Positions 4,967 to 5,782 of a stretch of DNA of 5,782 nt are shown piece after piece. The position numbers and the translations under genes are program-made. The DNA comes from an uncultured Bacillota bacterium. Its GTDB lineage: Bacteria > Bacillota_I > Bacilli_A > RF39 > UBA660. Where the stretch lies: assembly GCA_947383065.1 (NCBI GenBank), contig CANDCB010000067.1, positions 1 through 5,782 of the forward strand, in the 5' to 3' direction. Each line of letters begins with the position of its first letter. The first letter of the stretch is position 1. A model generated the notes under the pieces. It worked only from the letters and a program-made list of their open reading frames with translations. It ran no database searches and was not told where the DNA came from.

Positions 4967-5782
4967 TAATATAATTAAACCAGTTATTTTTAGTATTGTT
5001 TTAGTTTGTTTATTATGTGTTTTTTCTTTTATATTTTCGCCTAAAAATAATATGGGTGAATTTGGAATGACTAATATTGCTGCTCATGGTTATTTGGGGG
5101 AAAAAGAAAATACTATTGATGTTTTATTTATTGGAGATTCATTAGCTTATTCTTCGTTTTTTCCGCTTCAAATGTATGATGAATATGGCTTTACTTCTTA
5201 TACAGTAAGTACACCAGCACAGAAACTGTATGAGACTTATGATTATTTTGAAAGTTTTTTAGAACATCAAAATCCACAGGTTGTTGTCTTTGAAAATGGT
5301 AATTTATTAAGGGATTTTCTATTTAATGAAGCTTTAACAGCAGAGATTGGTCGATATTTACCAGTCATAACTTATCATAACCGTTGGAAGAATTTAAATT
5401 TTAATGATTTTACATCGGATATTTCGTATACTTATACTAATCCAACAAAGGGCTATAAGAAAATTGATAATATAAAACCAACTAAAAAAGTAGATTATAT
5501 GAAAAAAAATAAAAACTTTTCTAAAATATCAAAACAAAATATTTATTATTTAAAGAGAATGAAGAATTTGTGTGAAAAAAAGGGAATTGATTTTCTAATG
5601 GTGAGTACAATTACTTTAAAAAGTATGAATTATGCTCGTCATAATGCTTTTTCGAAAATTGCTAATGATGAAAAGATAAAATATATTGATCTTAATTTAG
5701 TTGATGATATAAAAATTGATTGGGAAAAAGATACTTATGATAGTGGAGAACATTTAAATTATAATGGTGCTCAAAAAGTAAG
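4953..5782 (+). CDS. Membrane-anchored SGNH/GDSL-family protein, DltD-like (3' truncated by window)
   Basis: The frame from 4953 stays open to the last base (276 codons plus 2 nt), so the C-terminus is missing. Residues 8-29 form one hydrophobic helix after a Lys/Arg N-terminus, giving an uncleaved anchor with the rest outside the cell. Block I is VLFIGDSLAYSS (58-68), with nucleophile Ser63. TVSTPAQKLYETYDYF (84-99) and QVVVFENG (109-116) are the middle blocks seen in MBOAT-linked SGNH proteins. The catalytic Asp/His block is YDSGEHLNYNGAQK (262-275), with Asp263 and His267, in the DxxxH spacing also common in such Firmicute proteins. The active site thus looks complete. DltD-like and AlgX-like proteins of this type work with MBOAT partners in extracellular acyl transfer or hydrolysis; the 14-nt overlap with the MBOAT gene supports such a pairing. 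Whether it moves the acyl group to a teichoic acid or to another glycan cannot be told. It could also be a generic SGNH esterase. Confidence 0.85.
   Translation, partial: MRKYNNIIKPVIFSIVLVCLLCVFSFIFSPKNNMGEFGMTNIAAHGYLGEKENTIDVLFIGDSLAYSSFFPLQMYDEYGFTSYTVSTPAQKLYETYDYFESFLEHQNPQVVVFENGNLLRDFLFNEALTAEIGRYLPVITYHNRWKNLNFNDFTSDISYTYTNPTKGYKKIDNIKPTKKVDYMKKNKNFSKISKQNIYYLKRMKNLCEKKGIDFLMVSTITLKSMNYARHNAFSKIANDEKIKYIDLNLVDDIKIDWEKDTYDSGEHLNYNGAQKV

Noticed and set aside
5503..5511. A-run in the SGNH gene (and a similar run near 65) as programmed frameshift sites
   Set aside because: Both frames continue into family-typical protein without any shift, and such runs are expected at this base composition.
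441..5782. Assigning symbols dltA, dltC, dltB and dltD directly
   Set aside because: The decarboxylase, the Cys-to-Ser change in the ligase and the AlgI-like MBOAT make a plain D-alanylation operon doubtful, so only 'like' names are given.

Overview
This is a very AT-rich window (by eye roughly 70-75% A+T), with every gene on the + strand. It has strong Shine-Dalgarno sites (GGAGG, GAAGGAG), a TGA codon acting as a true stop (1953-1955), and Gram-positive surface-polymer genes. This fits a low-GC Firmicute. An Erysipelotrichia-type or clostridial gut bacterium is my best guess, but nothing in the window fixes the genus.

Layout. Bases 1-335 are the 3' end of a sensor histidine kinase gene, keeping only its ATP-binding domain. 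A clear intrinsic terminator (315-345) overlaps its stop codon. The gap 346-440 holds three perfect copies of TCTTAAT spaced exactly 11 bp apart (363-391). Ten bases downstream is an extended -10 promoter (TGcTAAAAT, 399-407), followed by a short leader with a ribosome binding site. From 441 to the window end runs one tightly packed operon: a DltA-like amino-acid adenylating ligase (441-1955), a fold-III PLP-dependent decarboxylase (1955-3118), a DltC-like carrier protein (3121-3351), an AlgI-like MBOAT membrane O-acyltransferase (3353-4966), and a membrane-anchored SGNH/DltD-like protein cut by the window end (4953-5782).

How it may work (inference). The logic is that of a dlt operon: activate an amino acid with ATP, load it on the phosphopantetheine arm of the carrier, pass the acyl group across the membrane through the MBOAT protein, and finish outside with an SGNH enzyme. 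The added decarboxylase changes the picture. Its motifs resemble my memory of BtrK of butirosin biosynthesis, which decarboxylates glutamyl-S-carrier protein to 4-aminobutyryl-S-carrier protein, more than those of LysA. The ligase also has Ser where DltA has the Cys linked to D-alanine chirality. The operon is therefore a candidate for an undescribed surface modification, in which an omega-amino acid such as GABA or beta-alanine, rather than D-alanine, is esterified to a teichoic acid or polysaccharide. The upstream two-component system and the 11-bp repeats suggest control by an OmpR/PhoB-family response regulator. Substrate, acceptor and regulator identity are not proven by the sequence.
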